Below, piece after piece: positions 1-11,700 of a stretch of DNA of 64,000 nucleotides; the first letter of the stretch is position 1; the number at the start of each line of letters is the position of its first letter. This DNA is from Pyrenula massariospora. Taxonomy: Eukaryota > Ascomycota > Eurotiomycetes > Pyrenulales > Pyrenulaceae. The notes beneath the pieces were generated by a model. That model did no database searches, was not told the origin of the DNA, and saw only the letters and a program-made list of their open reading frames with translations. The stretch is from positions 930,001 through 994,000 of the forward strand of contig JAGFMI010000007.1 of NCBI GenBank assembly GCA_021030905.1, in the 5' to 3' direction. A program made the position numbers and the translations under genes.

Positions 1-763
1 ATAATACGACAAGCCACCATCAATTCCTTATCCCGCACCACGGTGATCAGGCATAGACTAAGGTATCCTGCCGCGTCTCACCTCGTGACAAACGATGGCT
101 GATCGCTCTGATATGCATTGGTACGTAGCAATTGGTAAATAGGTTTTCTTGTACTCCACGCTATCTTTTCTCCCTGAGTATCTTACAGGGCCGTTGGAGA
201 GTTTGCAACGAGTATTCAAGGATGTTTTGTGATGTCTCGGGCTCCCTAAGCCGGAAAACACCCGGATTCTCTGGATATTACTAGCTTTTCGCAAGATGTT
301 CATTCCTTACATCGTCCCTCAAGGCAAAGATGACGCTATAGACTCTTCTATAGAGATTTTAATTTTCGGGTGCGGATTGATCTGACTTGACCTCTGTGGC
401 ATTTGAAAGATTCGCTCATCGGTGTACTGCCCAGTATAGCGAGAGATATGCCTTGAGTGATGATATGTATCTGCATAGTTTTAGAGCAAGACACCCACGT
501 ACTCGTCATGTTTCTAATCTAACTTCGTAGGTAGAGTTCATCATTTGGGTAACAGCCCTCAATTCCACTGAATTTGAGTGACTTTCTGTCTATTATGAAG
601 AGAATTTAATTTCCAAAGGACCTAAAAGACCATTGGAAAAGGCTAAGTGGTCTTATGCAAGCCAAATACCTTCACACATTCTGCTGTGAACATGTCTAAT
701 TTTTCGCGGCCATGGCCGATGATTTTGTAGCATCTTCCAGGCAATCCACGGCACCCCGAATTA
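1..763. other. Intergenic stretch at left edge
   Basis: No convincing coding region on either strand. The longest open frame here (58-303, minus, 81 codons) has no recognisable motif. The right end is the 3' flank of the cytochrome b5 gene. Confidence 0.5.
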
Positions 764-1307
764 TCATAAAACAATGACACTGGAACTTCGCGTGTAGCGA
801 TATATCGCCATAGCCAGTGCGCTACATAAAAACATGACAAGGTATAATCCGACACTCGACTGCGATTGCCCTGATTTGGCTGCCATTTTCGATCCGGCTT
901 CGACCCTAACTGGCTCAGGCTGGCCTGACTAAAGAACAAGATAACGTTAAGCAGCCGAACCAAAAGATTTCGAAAGCATCTCATAAACTCACCGCTCCCT
1001 CGACGACACCGACCTGGAGGGTCGCAAGGACCTCTCGTGCCTCGTCGCTGTGACCCACGTCCTCGAAGTCCCCGCTGGCGTCCTGTCCCGCTTGGTCAAG
1101 CAAAACATCCTCACCACCCCTGTATATAGAGTCTCAGCAAAAAGAAAAAGAAAAAGAAGCTCCTTTTCTAGCTAGGTGTCGGGAACATACTTACGGATGC
1201 TCATCGATGAACCGCGTCACATCGTACACTCTGTTGTGGATGACGAGGTAGAGGTCGCTCTTCGTTCTATGTTCGAACGCTTCCGTCCGTGTGAATTGCT
1301 TAGGCAT
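764..1307 (-). CDS. Cytochrome b5, tail-anchored, three exons
   Basis: Small ER haem protein that passes electrons to P450s and fatty-acid desaturases. The model has three exons: 1307-1195, 1119-993 and 928-764. Introns are 1194-1120 (GTAAGT..ACAG) and 992-929 (GTGAGT..TTTAG). Exons sum to 405 nt, 134 residues, the normal length for the family. Both haem ligands are visible: His37 in the DEHPGGE motif and His61 in VGHSDEA, 24 residues apart as in mammalian b5. The C-terminus is a Ser/Gln-rich linker, one hydrophobic segment (about residues 106-124, [15 protein letters not shown]) and a short basic tail, the expected tail anchor. No single exon is long enough to stand out as an open frame, so the gene is easily missed. 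Two P450 genes follow at once, which suggests, but does not prove, that it serves as their redox partner. Confidence 0.9.
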
Positions 1308-1773
1308 CGCAGCGAAGGGAACAATGAGGGAGCATGAGCGCCGCCCCCTACTCAAAGATGACAGCCATATCGAGAATGGATGTCTGGCGGGGGTTGCGGT
1401 AACTCCACAACTTTTTGGAGCGGGACGTTGTGTTGCACGACATGCCGTACCGGCAGCGTCCGAGACATCACGGTTTCCGTGGACCGGGGAATGGGTAGGA
1501 ACATAGGTATTGTGGTCTCGGAGATAAGAAGCTTAGAATCCTTTCTTGCAGTGTTACTAAGCTAACAGCAGTACACTTGCCAGTAATGGTAAGAGGCTCA
1601 GCTCTTGGTAATATCTTATATTCTATGACAGATCGGAGATAACTGCATCTCTAAGGACGCTGGAAAAGGACTGGTGCACTTTGCTTTTATTGTCTTTACG
1701 CAAACGAGTGATATCAGAATCAACTCTGCGGTCTATTTAAGGTAATTCCGTGGAGGGTGTTGAATGACTGCTC
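1308..1773. other. Intergenic, cytochrome b5 to CYP52-like gene
   Basis: 466 bp between the 5' end of the b5 gene and the 3' end of the P450, both on the minus strand. It should hold the b5 promoter. I recognise no specific site. Confidence 0.4.
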
Positions 1774-3461
1774 TCAGGCTGGCATGACGGCAATTTTGAC
1801 CCCGTTTGTGTTCACGGGTCCAACCCGCATAACGGGAATATAGCCTTTGGAATCCCGATTTTCGATGGTTTTGAAAAGGCGAGCAAACCTCGCAACCATG
1901 TAGCTCGCTTCAGTGGTGACCAAGAGTTGGGCGGGACAGCGTCTCGGTCCTCCTCCAAAGGGCACAAAATTCCAATAAGGACGTAGATTATTCCATCGCT
2001 CCGGCTTGAATTCATCCGCGTCTTCTCCCCACACTTCCTTATCACGATGCATAACTGCCTTATTGACTTGGACGACGTCACCCTTTCGAACGAGTATAGG
2101 CAATTTACCATCCTTTCCGCCACCAAGCGGGAGCATGCTGTCCTTTATACACTTGCGCACCTGTGTGACGCCATTCGGGTAAAGACGGTGTGCTATAGTC
2201 TCGTGAGATCCGGAACGACAAGTAGGTGACCATCTGACTTACTTTCGTTCAAGACTGCATCGAGATATCTCATTGACCGCAAGCATTCATAAGTGAGATG
2301 GGCATCCTCGCCGTAGGAAAGTACCTCATCCCGAACCTTAGCGTAAACGTCCGGATAGCGTGCCAAATTCCAAAAAACATTGCTGATGAAGATAGAAGTG
2401 GTGTCGTTGTTCGGCACAAAGAGGAGAAGCATTTGAGAGCGAAGACCCTCCCTATCATCAGGCATGTTGCCGGCCATGGACCAGAGCAAGTCACCCCTCG
2501 CAGGTTTGTCGGTTTCGATCCCTGGGTCCCCATTTTGGACTTTGTTGACATTCTTGGATTCCTTCAATTCTTTGTAGGTTTGATCGATGTGCCGGTCGAC
2601 GAAGTCGTGGACGACTTCTACGGCATCGAACCATTTCTTGCTTCTGAACAACCATAGACATTTGCTCATCTGCAATCGCAAGCGCAGCCCCCGCAGTACG
2701 TCTGTCATTGCCCACGCAATCTCGGCGCGTTCGGGGTACAGAAGACAGCTGATGGACTCTCCGAACAGAAAATTGGTGGAAGTATCCAAGAACTATTTAC
2801 CGCGTGAGCAAGATGAATATTCAGATAGACTCGGAATACCAACCCAGCGTTGTAGCAGCGTTTGCATATCGAATGTAGAGCCATCCCGAGGGATAAGCGC
2901 CATGAGATTATCAGTGTGCTTCTCCAGGCGGTCAGTGTTTGAAAAGGCCTCTCGCAAGAAGTATGGCTTGATGACGAATCTACTAAACTCCCACGCATGT
3001 CCATCTGTAGTGTTGACCCCCTTATCCGCAAAGGGCATTGATACTCCATTCTTGCGCCGCATTGGTTCGACGCCAAAATCTTTCCAGACCGTGGCTGACA
3101 AAGCCTTCATGTTCTCTGGCTCGATTGTATGAATGAAGCGAGTGCCAAGGAAATTGACAGTAAATGTCTTGGAAAGACCCCTTTCATGCAGTTTCCGAAG
3201 CCAGATTATGAATCGATGGTTCTTCAATGCAGAGCCCATCGTGAAGGCAATGTCAAAACCCATGAAAGGGTCCCATTGCGGGTAACTGGGGATTGCTCCA
3301 CATCCACTTCTCCACTCGTCATAGAAACTTTTAGTTCTCCCTACTCCTGATTTCGCGATACACAAAAATGCTACAAGGAAAAAAAGGTATGACCATGATC
3401 GGGCTGGATCTTGGCCCGCAAGAGCGGGATCAAAGGTAATGAACGGCACTGTCTCAAGCAT
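1774..3461 (-). CDS. Cytochrome P450, CYP52-like (alkane/fatty-acid hydroxylase family)
   Basis: Microsomal monooxygenase; CYP52 relatives hydroxylate the terminal carbon of n-alkanes and fatty acids. Exons are 3461-2844, 2792-2243 and 2192-1774, summing to 528 residues, normal for the family. The first intron (2843-2793, 51 nt, unusual GTTGGT donor) is a multiple of three and restores the phrase RWFLDTSTNFLFGES. The second (2242-2193, GTAAGT..TATAG) rebuilds the K-helix ExxR motif as ETHR. An N-terminal hydrophobic anchor lies near residues 20-37. The I-helix reads PNNDTTS, the PERW motif is FKPERW, and the haem loop is FGGGPRRCPAQ with Cys near residue 475. Ala replaces the usual Gly two after the Cys. 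It is divergent to the next P450, with about 720 bp between start codons. The substrate cannot be read from sequence. Confidence 0.9.
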
Positions 3462-4179
3462 TCTGAGGATGTGGAAGGGGAGGCGATGTCAGCTCGTCGC
3501 TTGTACAAACACTAGAGTCGTTCACTGCTGCTATGTGGAAGAAGGCGTAGCGAATTTAGCGAAAACGCCGCTTGGAATATCTCAGACATGCCCACCGTCG
3601 GACCGTTGGTCATGAGCACGATAGTGTTGAAGATTGGTAGGAAACGAGCAGTACCGGAGATAACACATCGCTCGGCATTCTCAGTAATCCCGTTTCACGG
3701 AAATTTCACGACTCAGCATGTGCCATTCTAGACAGAGCGGAATATGCACGGCACTCAGAGAGTAATTCTTAATTCCAGACTTGCAATCTGCGTCTTGCCC
3801 TTCTGGCAGGTCGCGGTTACTGTAGCGGGAATAATTGCATACATCTAGTTAGAGTATGTCAAAGCGATTGGTGGAAAAGTCATGGACGCGAACGATCCGG
3901 AGGTACGCACCTTAGCACTTGCGTGAGTCTAAGTGAGGAATATCGAGAGATTTAGCTCGCAGAGTCGGCAATACTGACCTTGGAGGGACTGAGACCCCTT
4001 ACCGGCTCGCAATGTTCTCCTGGGCAGAGCCTCGACATAGGTTATCTAGGGCGTGTGATCCCAATGTGGCTTGTTCAATTATTTATTAAACCCGTCAAAC
4101 CTGTTCCTACAACTTTCTTACCTGACTTTGTCGTGTGTATCAATACAGAGCCAGCTTGCAAGGAGCAACAGCATCTCTC
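3462..4179. promoter_or_regulatory. Shared promoter region between two divergent P450 genes
   Basis: 718 bp between the start codons of the CYP52-like gene (minus) and the second P450 (plus). The divergent arrangement suggests joint control, possibly by the Zn2Cys6 regulator 2 kb downstream. I could not single out a binding site with confidence. Confidence 0.45.
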
Positions 4180-6190
4180 ATGGATTCTTCGAAAGTAATC
4201 TTTGTTGGACCATTCTATGGAACACTTTTTCCATTTTCTTCCTCTTCCGCGTTTACTTGGACAATCCTTTTGCTCAGCATTGCATTTATGTATCGTAATC
4301 ATACCAGTGTAAGTCAACGAAGTAGCTCAGATTTGAAAGATGTCGAACTTCTCGATTCTCGGTTTAAAAACATTGCTGATACGTCTGGACCTGTCAAAGA
4401 AAATACAGTGCTATGATATGGACGGCGTACCCATGAAGGAACTGCGAGGAGATACTCGAACTGCCAGGTTTCTTCAACCGTACGTCGCGTCCCCACAGTC
4501 CAATAGAAGAAATAGTGCACTAGGAGTTCACTTAAAGCGCTGCTGATTCTCTGTAGCTTCGAGTTGTCTGAAAAGGGCAAGCAACTTGCCCAAGACGAAC
4601 CATATTTTATTCGTAGTGGACCACACCGCGAAGTAGTCTTGCACACCCCGGAGCAGGTGCGAGAATTCCTTCGTAAGGGTTCTAAAGGTTAGCTACGTGG
4701 CTAGTGAAGCTTCCGGAGAACGCGCTAAAAGATTCATGTTGACAGATCACTCAAAACCGAAGGATATGAACCTTGGAGATTATTTTTACCGGTTCGTCAA
4801 ACCTTGCAGCACGGAGTGTTCACTAACAATCGGGGCTGTCAAGATTTCTCGGGCAATGTGTGGGTATGCAGAGCGGAGAAAAGTGGAAGATTATGAGAGG
4901 CCATTTCGACCCAGCTTTCACCCATGAGACGAGCCTCAAAATGATTTCTTCGTATCAGAAAGAGATCGCACGGTGGATAGCCGCATTGAAAAATGACTCC
5001 ACCAGAGCAGGCGTAGGTAGAGTGGTCGTCAACGCGCCCACCTCTTGCAGACTCCTACCATTTCGTCTCATTGTATTGAGTCTCTATGGCGATGCATTCA
5101 CCGACGAGGTATGGGCTCTTTAATTTAAGTCAAGACTGGAGTCTGCCGTGCTGACACCATTAATAGATTTTTGCGAGGACAGTTGAAATCAGCCAATTGC
5201 AACAGCACGTTTTAGGGTATGTGGCGAAAGGGCATTGGCAGAGATATCAAGGATACAATATGCTTCCAACTTATTCAAGACGTGAGTTGGACCGCTACCA
5301 TGCGGCGTGGCAAGCGCTGAACGTTGAAATAATCGCATCCGCGCGAAAGGTGCTATACCTAGCATTTCCGTCACATGTTGAACAAGCTGACCGCTGCTCA
5401 GAACAACATGGCCTGTCCAGCCGAACATATTTTCAAAGGTGTAGATCCCGCAGATGAGATGTCCATGGCCGAGGTATGCTGCTCCCTAACCTCGTTCAAT
5501 GTTCTGGTATTGGTACTTTGAGAAAGTCACAAAGTCTGATATGAATTCAGTTTATCCAAACCCTTGACGAGATCGTCTTCACGAACATCGATATAACGGG
5601 CCGCGTACTAACTTTCATGCTCACGAGCCTGGCCAACCATCCCAAGTTCCAAGAGTCGCTGCGCGCGGAGATCATGAACGAAAAGTCCCAGCCATCATTC
5701 GATATCGTTAAGTACATCAAACGGCAGGACTCGTTGTTGCATTATCTATGTCTCGAAGGTGTAAGGCTAAAACCGGCTTTCTGTGAGTCATCTTGTAAGA
5801 CCATGACTGCAGCTCAATCCATTCATAACGACGTTTGCACCAGGGTTTGCACTCCCGGAATGTACTGCTGTCGAAAAAGTGATTGGACGCTACAAAGTCC
5901 CAGCTCAGACTCCTATTGTCATTGACGTACGTCGTCTCAATACTAACGCGCTAACTTGGGGCTCTGACGCCGAGGAATTCCGCCCAGAACGTTTCGCAAA
6001 TAGATCGCCGAATGAGTATCGGTACGGATTCATGCAGTTTGGTCTCGGGTCGGGGAAATGCCTGGGAAAGCACATGGCTGCAGTGCTGATGAAATTGGCA
6101 ATCTTTCAGGTCTTGGAAAACTATATAATCCAAGACGTCGAGATGAATGTTGGGGTTAAAGAAGGCGATCTGGCCTTCATTACGCGCTGA
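4180..6190 (+). CDS. Cytochrome P450, nine exons, secondary-metabolism type
   Basis: Monooxygenase of a family common in fungal natural-product clusters. Exons by hand: 4180-4308, 4409-4479, 4557-4687, 4746-4791, 4844-5108, 5167-5349, 5387-5473, 5551-5782 and 5844-6190, summing to 496 residues in one frame. An N-terminal membrane anchor sits near residues 23-37 (SAFTWTILLLSIAFM). Further motifs are the C-helix phrase GEKWKIMRGHFDPAF, an I-helix reading FTNIDITG in place of the canonical A/G-G-x-D/E-T, the ExxR motif EGVR, FRPERF, and a haem loop FGLGSGKCLGKH that matches FxxGxGxCxG. All catalytic landmarks are present, so the gene looks functional. The intron at 5350-5386 is only 37 nt and is the least certain junction. 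The product has no obvious close homologue in my memory beyond GliC-like P450s, and the substrate is unknown. Confidence 0.85.
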
Positions 6191-6360
6191 AAAAACACGT
6201 TATAAGTCGGCCCATAGTTCTCCGTACTATAAACCTCCGGTATCATTGGTTATTTCCCGAAAACTACAACATTTGCCTTTCGGATATGCAGGATTACAGA
6301 TTATCGCTAACCCAGAGCGTTTTCTTTGGAAGGGCGGTTGTATCTTGGCCGTTTCGTATA

Positions 6361-8710
6361 TTAGTAGTTCGAAATGGAATTGCTCTCCAAACAAGGAAAA
6401 AGCCAATGATCTGTATCATCGAGAGAACTGTTCAGGCCGTTTATCCTCTCAATCCCATTCATGGCTCCTCTGCGTCCACTCACAAGAGGCCCATAGGATG
6501 CCGCGTTCACCGAAAACTCGCTCTGGGTCGGTGATTCAGCGTTATCCAAAGGGCCACTCGATCGCACCCCATCACTCTGGTCACTGGACTGTTTTATGGC
6601 CTTGTCAAGTCTTGAACTCAGGACTGAATAGCATGATTCAAGACATTTCCGAGCCGCGCTGGCGACATTCTGGTCAATAGGGCTTTCAGACCGCATGGCA
6701 TCAATTTGAGCCAGTGCACATGCGAAAAAGACATGTGCTTTGACGCTGGTCTCACCAGCACGGATGCGTCGCCTTGTAAGGTTGACGACGTCATGCACAG
6801 CCTGGTAGAGCTCGATATGGGAGAATGAAGAAGTCAACGGCGAAGAATCCTCACGAAGCTCAGTGATGAGCTCGACACATATGGTAGCGGAAGCATGCAG
6901 AAAAACGCTCTTGAAGAACCCTTGGCCGAAATTGCGTAAATTGACGTAGTCATTAAGGGATGGCATGCTACGAAGTTCCGGTGATGGAGCGTAAGCAAGG
7001 AGAATAAGCGAAGATTCTAGACAGACCTTTCGAGAGAAGTAATAGCTAATATTGCTGTGCGCTTTCTGCGCGAACGGCGTGTGCAGCGAGAGAAGGAAGC
7101 GACGTGTCAACAGATCCTGGAGCTTGATCTGGAAAGCTTTCGGACGCGGCTCGTCTGCTGACGGAGGTACCGCGAAAAAGGATTGAAATAGCGCAGACGT
7201 CGCACGACACGCATTAGTCAGCTCAGTGCCCATACGAAGAGTCTGCTCATATGTCGGCTCGGAGCGGAATCCGTTGAGAGCTTGCGCGATTTTCAGTCTG
7301 ATGGGGAGGCACCTTATCAGTGCGCACTGTGTCGAGTTGTGCGTAAAGATCTTTGTGGGCTGTGAGGGCGGAAGCACCGTGGTAGACTCACTGATCTGAG
7401 AGTCGTTGAGATTGGAAGGAGCTTCACAGTCATATCCATCAGGGGAAATGAGGGGCGGCGTACCCGAGTCAAGGCTTGATTGGATATCGATTTCTAGTAT
7501 TGTCGCCCACAGGCGCCGTCGCATTTCAGCCTCCAAGACTGACATGCTGGGGAGGTGCGCAGGATCACGATGGAGCCCGATCGCCATAGCACTTCTCACG
7601 AGCGAGCCCACACTGATATAAGCTAAGTCGGCGCTGCCAGTGTTGGTGTTGGTGTAAAGCGCAAGGAGAAGGAGGCACTGTATTTGAACGCCTTCAATGT
7701 CGATGTAGCGCTTTTGGACAGGAACACTCAACCGGGTTTGCGTCGCATAGATCCAGTGCGATGACTGGTAGTGGAGTGTGCCCTCGGAGCCGTCCGGGTC
7801 ATGGTAAAAGCACGTGCCAATGGCCATGACGAGGAGGAGTTTGAGGACAAAGGGATCGCCCACGGCTCGCGGTTCGCGCCAGAAATGGACGTACTCATTT
7901 TGAAATGTGGGCACGTGGAAGATGCGGAAGGCTGTCTCGAAGGTGCGCAGATACAACTGGACTAGTTGGTCGCTAATGTCCTTCGGCGGAAGATAGTCCC
8001 GTAGATCCAAGGGGATGGACTGGGGAATAGGCCCCTTCGCTTTGAGCGCCCGGGCCACGCTCTTGCATTTTTCTAGAAGAGTGTACAGCTCGGAACTCTT
8101 GTCGAACAGGGCGGCAATGCTAAGCCTAGATAAGTCTTCAAACTCCTCGTTCGTCAGCTTTTGACGTTACCTGGCAAGGAGAAGCTTGGCATACCTGAAC
8201 GATACAGTTCATCCAATGAGTTTGGCCAAACAGCCTTGACTTTTCGAAGCGGCCCTGAAGCCTTCCTTGGGAATTCAGTGTTGTTGGCAGCGATCGCGCA
8301 GTGTCTACGCCATGGTCAGGAACAGCATCCAAGACGGGAAGACTGGGAGCGGTCAGAGTTGGAAGGTCCAGGTCGGCGATCATGTCGGCGGGCAAAGTCC
8401 CAGGTAGCACATCAGAGCCGGAGAAGACATCGTAGTCGAAGGCGGGGGACTCTGGGGCATAGCCATAGGTGGCGGCGACCGTGGTTGTGGGCGCTGTAGA
8501 CACAGGCTGTACTTTCTTCACCGAGGAATCGTTTGAGTAGTCAGGTTTATCATAGGCGCAGACCGAGCCGTTCTGGATGCATTGCGCACAAGGGACGCTA
8601 CGGTCACAGGCGATCTTTCTTCGGCGGCACTCGGTGCACACAACGGCGGGTCTGCGTCGCTTGCGAGGCGCCCCGCTCTGACCACCCATGCTATGGGGTA
8701 GAACACTCAT
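6361..8710 (-). CDS. Zn2Cys6 fungal transcription factor
   Basis: Nuclear regulator of the Gal4 class. With the ATG at 8710 it has about 770 residues (8689 is an equally possible start; 8791 would add 27 residues). The DNA-binding cluster at residues 25-51 is C-x2-C-x6-C-x5-C-x2-C-x6-C, preceded by a basic stretch RKRRRP. A low-complexity linker follows, then a long middle region (from about residue 220, phrase LYLRTFETAFRIFHVPTF) typical of the fungal_trans domain. The single intron is placed at 8194-8158 (GTATGC..AAAAG, 37 nt). It is needed because a frame change and a stop lie between the halves, but its short length and weak acceptor make the exact junction uncertain. It lies tail-to-tail with the second P450 (170 bp apart) and is the natural candidate regulator of the b5/P450 group. 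Confidence 0.85.
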
Positions 8711-11700
8711 GAAGATGCTAGAGGACAGCAGACCACAGGACCAATTGGTTGCCCTTCGGCCCCCTTTGCAGAAAGTCGGAAGCAAGGACACAGGATTCGC
8801 GAGGCGGGAAGAGGAACTATTCGGGGCTGAAAGCGTGCCTTATAAGCTTGTAAAGCGGCCCGCGGATCGGCGATAGTCTCTGCAAAAAAGAAAAATGAAC
8901 AGTCGCGACAGCCTAAAAGAGGGACAAGGCTGTTAAAGAACGCCGACAGGCGATCATAGCAGGCCCTGACGTAAGGAGTCGCCCGGGAGCTCGGATCCTT
9001 TTTCAACGTGCACGCACTCGTCTGCCGCATTGGATGTAGATGGTTTACTTGGAGGAGGGAACGTCAGTGGGAAAGGATCTATTCGCTTCTTGCAGAGATT
9101 GGATACAACGATTTCGATGCAAGTATGAGGCCGTGTTAAATTTGGACTACTGGTATACCTCGATAAGCGCGTACGAACTAGAGTGGGACCTTGGCACGAG
9201 TACCAAAATCGACCATTGGCATGCAGTTTGCACAGATCCAACAAGCCTCTTCGAGCTGCTGGCGACCTTTGCCCTGCAATATAGGAGCTACATGGTTTCG
9301 CTGAGAATTTGCAGCGATATAATTGCAAAATGCCTCAAAAGATTCCACTGATGCCTCGTATCAAGACTTTGCTGTAAAAGGTAAATGTACAAAAGTCTGG
9401 GGCACGGAGGAGTTCAAACGTTCGGGCGCTGACGGCCCCGAGGTGCGCATCAAGAATGCTTGCTAGCGCAACCTAGACGCGATCTAGGTAGTTAACCCTA
9501 TAAAGTATTTCCTCGTAGATACCCTCGAAAGCTTCATTACCATCAAGCTCATATGTAAAGTCTTACGGAGAGTGTTAGGCATCCTCAGCTTTAGAGCGTA
9601 CTGGCACCGTAACACTGATACTCTTGCGTCATTGTGGACAGTGAAACACGCTGGAGGAGTTTGGAGCACCGTCGTACAGTCATCAGAGGTTAATGAGGCA
9701 TGTCGTCGGCGAATGATGCAATATCCTGTGCCGACGAAGGCTGAGAACGTGCGCAGGCTCTGATCCTCCGGCTGGTGCTTCCCGCCCAAGACGACCGTAA
9801 AAACCTCCTTTCCCCCAAGTCTAGGCCTGGCCGTCTCCCCCGTGTGCCTTGTCTAAGGCCTCACACAGGTAGAGCAAGGGCGGGACCCTCGTAGACCTCT
9901 TAGAGGTTGCCTGGGTTATGCCTACGAGTGGCAATAGTCGTATACACCAGCTTGCTCGTATTCACAAAACGGAGCGTTGGCACTGAAAACCTGCACTCTC
10001 AACGGATAGGTCACTGTCTTTTTGCTTGTCTAGGAGCGGCCTTTGCCAATCCTACCTGGACCGCGTAATCCCCAATACCGCCAGGGATATCTTATCCGAT
10101 ACTACCTACCGGTGACCCGGAGTGCGCGGGAAACGCTACGACTTAGCATCCAAGACTCTGACGATGTGGAGGCGTGCACCAAAAGAAGTCGCTTATATAA
10201 TATTTGAGCAAAATTACCAACCGGCCCCCTATAACTACATTGCTGTGACCGCGTGTTGCGCCGGGTTTAGAATCCCACTACTTTAGGCATCATGATAAAG
10301 CTCCTCGCTTCAGAAAGCCCTAAATTAAAGCCCTTTCCCCGCCATTTCTTCACCGCCTGGCCCCGACCTCGGCGCTACACACGGGCGGAGCCTCACCCTC
10401 TATTGTGGCAAGAGGCACGGCCCGCTAGGAGCCGGGGAAGGATCCTGCATCCGTCTGGAGTTCCGTGCCAACCTCCGTTAACTCGAAGAGGACGACGCGG
10501 CAACGTCCAATAAAATGATGTCTCCTAGACATCTTCCACACGGTGATTGTGTTCCCTAATCTCGACAAAGATCACGCACTCTCCCTGTGCATGAGCCTCA
10601 TCCGGGTGAATGCTCCACGGAGAACTGTACTCACTCTCGGTCAGCTAGCAGGTACGAACTGCTCTAAATCCGCAAAATCAAGGATCCCACCTTTGCTATT
10701 TATCTCAAACTTTTGTCAACCTCTACAATCCAGCATCAGCCCGGGTCCAGACACCCGACCTTCAGGCCGTTTAGTCTTCCTACGATTCTTGGCACAATCT
10801 TTAGCTTCAACCTTCATCCGATTACATATACGAGAAAGTTACATCCGCCAAAACAGGGACCATGACTCAAAGGAATACGAAGCGTTCCGCTTGCGGACTC
10901 AACGTGCCGCAGTCGTGGCCTTACTCTTGGGTTATTAGGCTGTTGTATTACGGATGGATTTACTGACTTGATACCGTGATGAGGTATCAGCGTCGGGGTT
11001 GCAGCAAGTGCCATGATTAGATTAAGGCGTGGTGACGCCGCAATGCAGCCTCTATCACCTGCAGCCACAGAAGGCTGGACCGTATTTCACTATATCCTTG
11101 TCCAAAAAGCTAGTTCAACACTGTCTGTCCAAGTGATATCAGAGGCTCGATAGTGGACAGAAGTCTGATTGATTTCTCCGGAGAGAACCACGTGCAGCCG
11201 CGGAAAATTTGGTTGCCAAAGGTAGTAATGTGGACCAGATTGAAAGTTAGATATAATCGCCCTTCATCGCGATTTCGTGAATTACGGCGGATTATGGTGA
11301 CTCTCACCGCCGGATTCCATGCCGACACGTGTCCGGCAAGCGGCACCGACTTAAACAGGATCACACTGTTGCTAACCGTCCTAAGCTCCTTAGTAGGATC
11401 TTGGCTAAGGATGTTCAAGTGTTTGGGTGCCATGTGCCTCATCTATGCATTATTTACGTCTGGAACAGTGATTACACCGGTGGAGCAAAGTGAGGATATC
11501 TACCAGGAATCTACGCTTATCCGTGGCCCTTAGCGGTTGACTGTAAATGCATGCTAGGCCTATTCAGGTAACAATGATACGGAAGGAGTACTTCTTGCGA
11601 GAGGATGGTGGATCCTCTCAGCTCCTATACTGACATTCCCCTCGCATCACCGTTTCAGATCCTTGTTATGTCACCGTCCTGCGGACAGCAAAGATATCCA

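Noticed and set aside
11153-11533. Plus-strand frame of 126 codons
   Set aside because: No motif, and no neighbouring exons or codon bias like the real genes.
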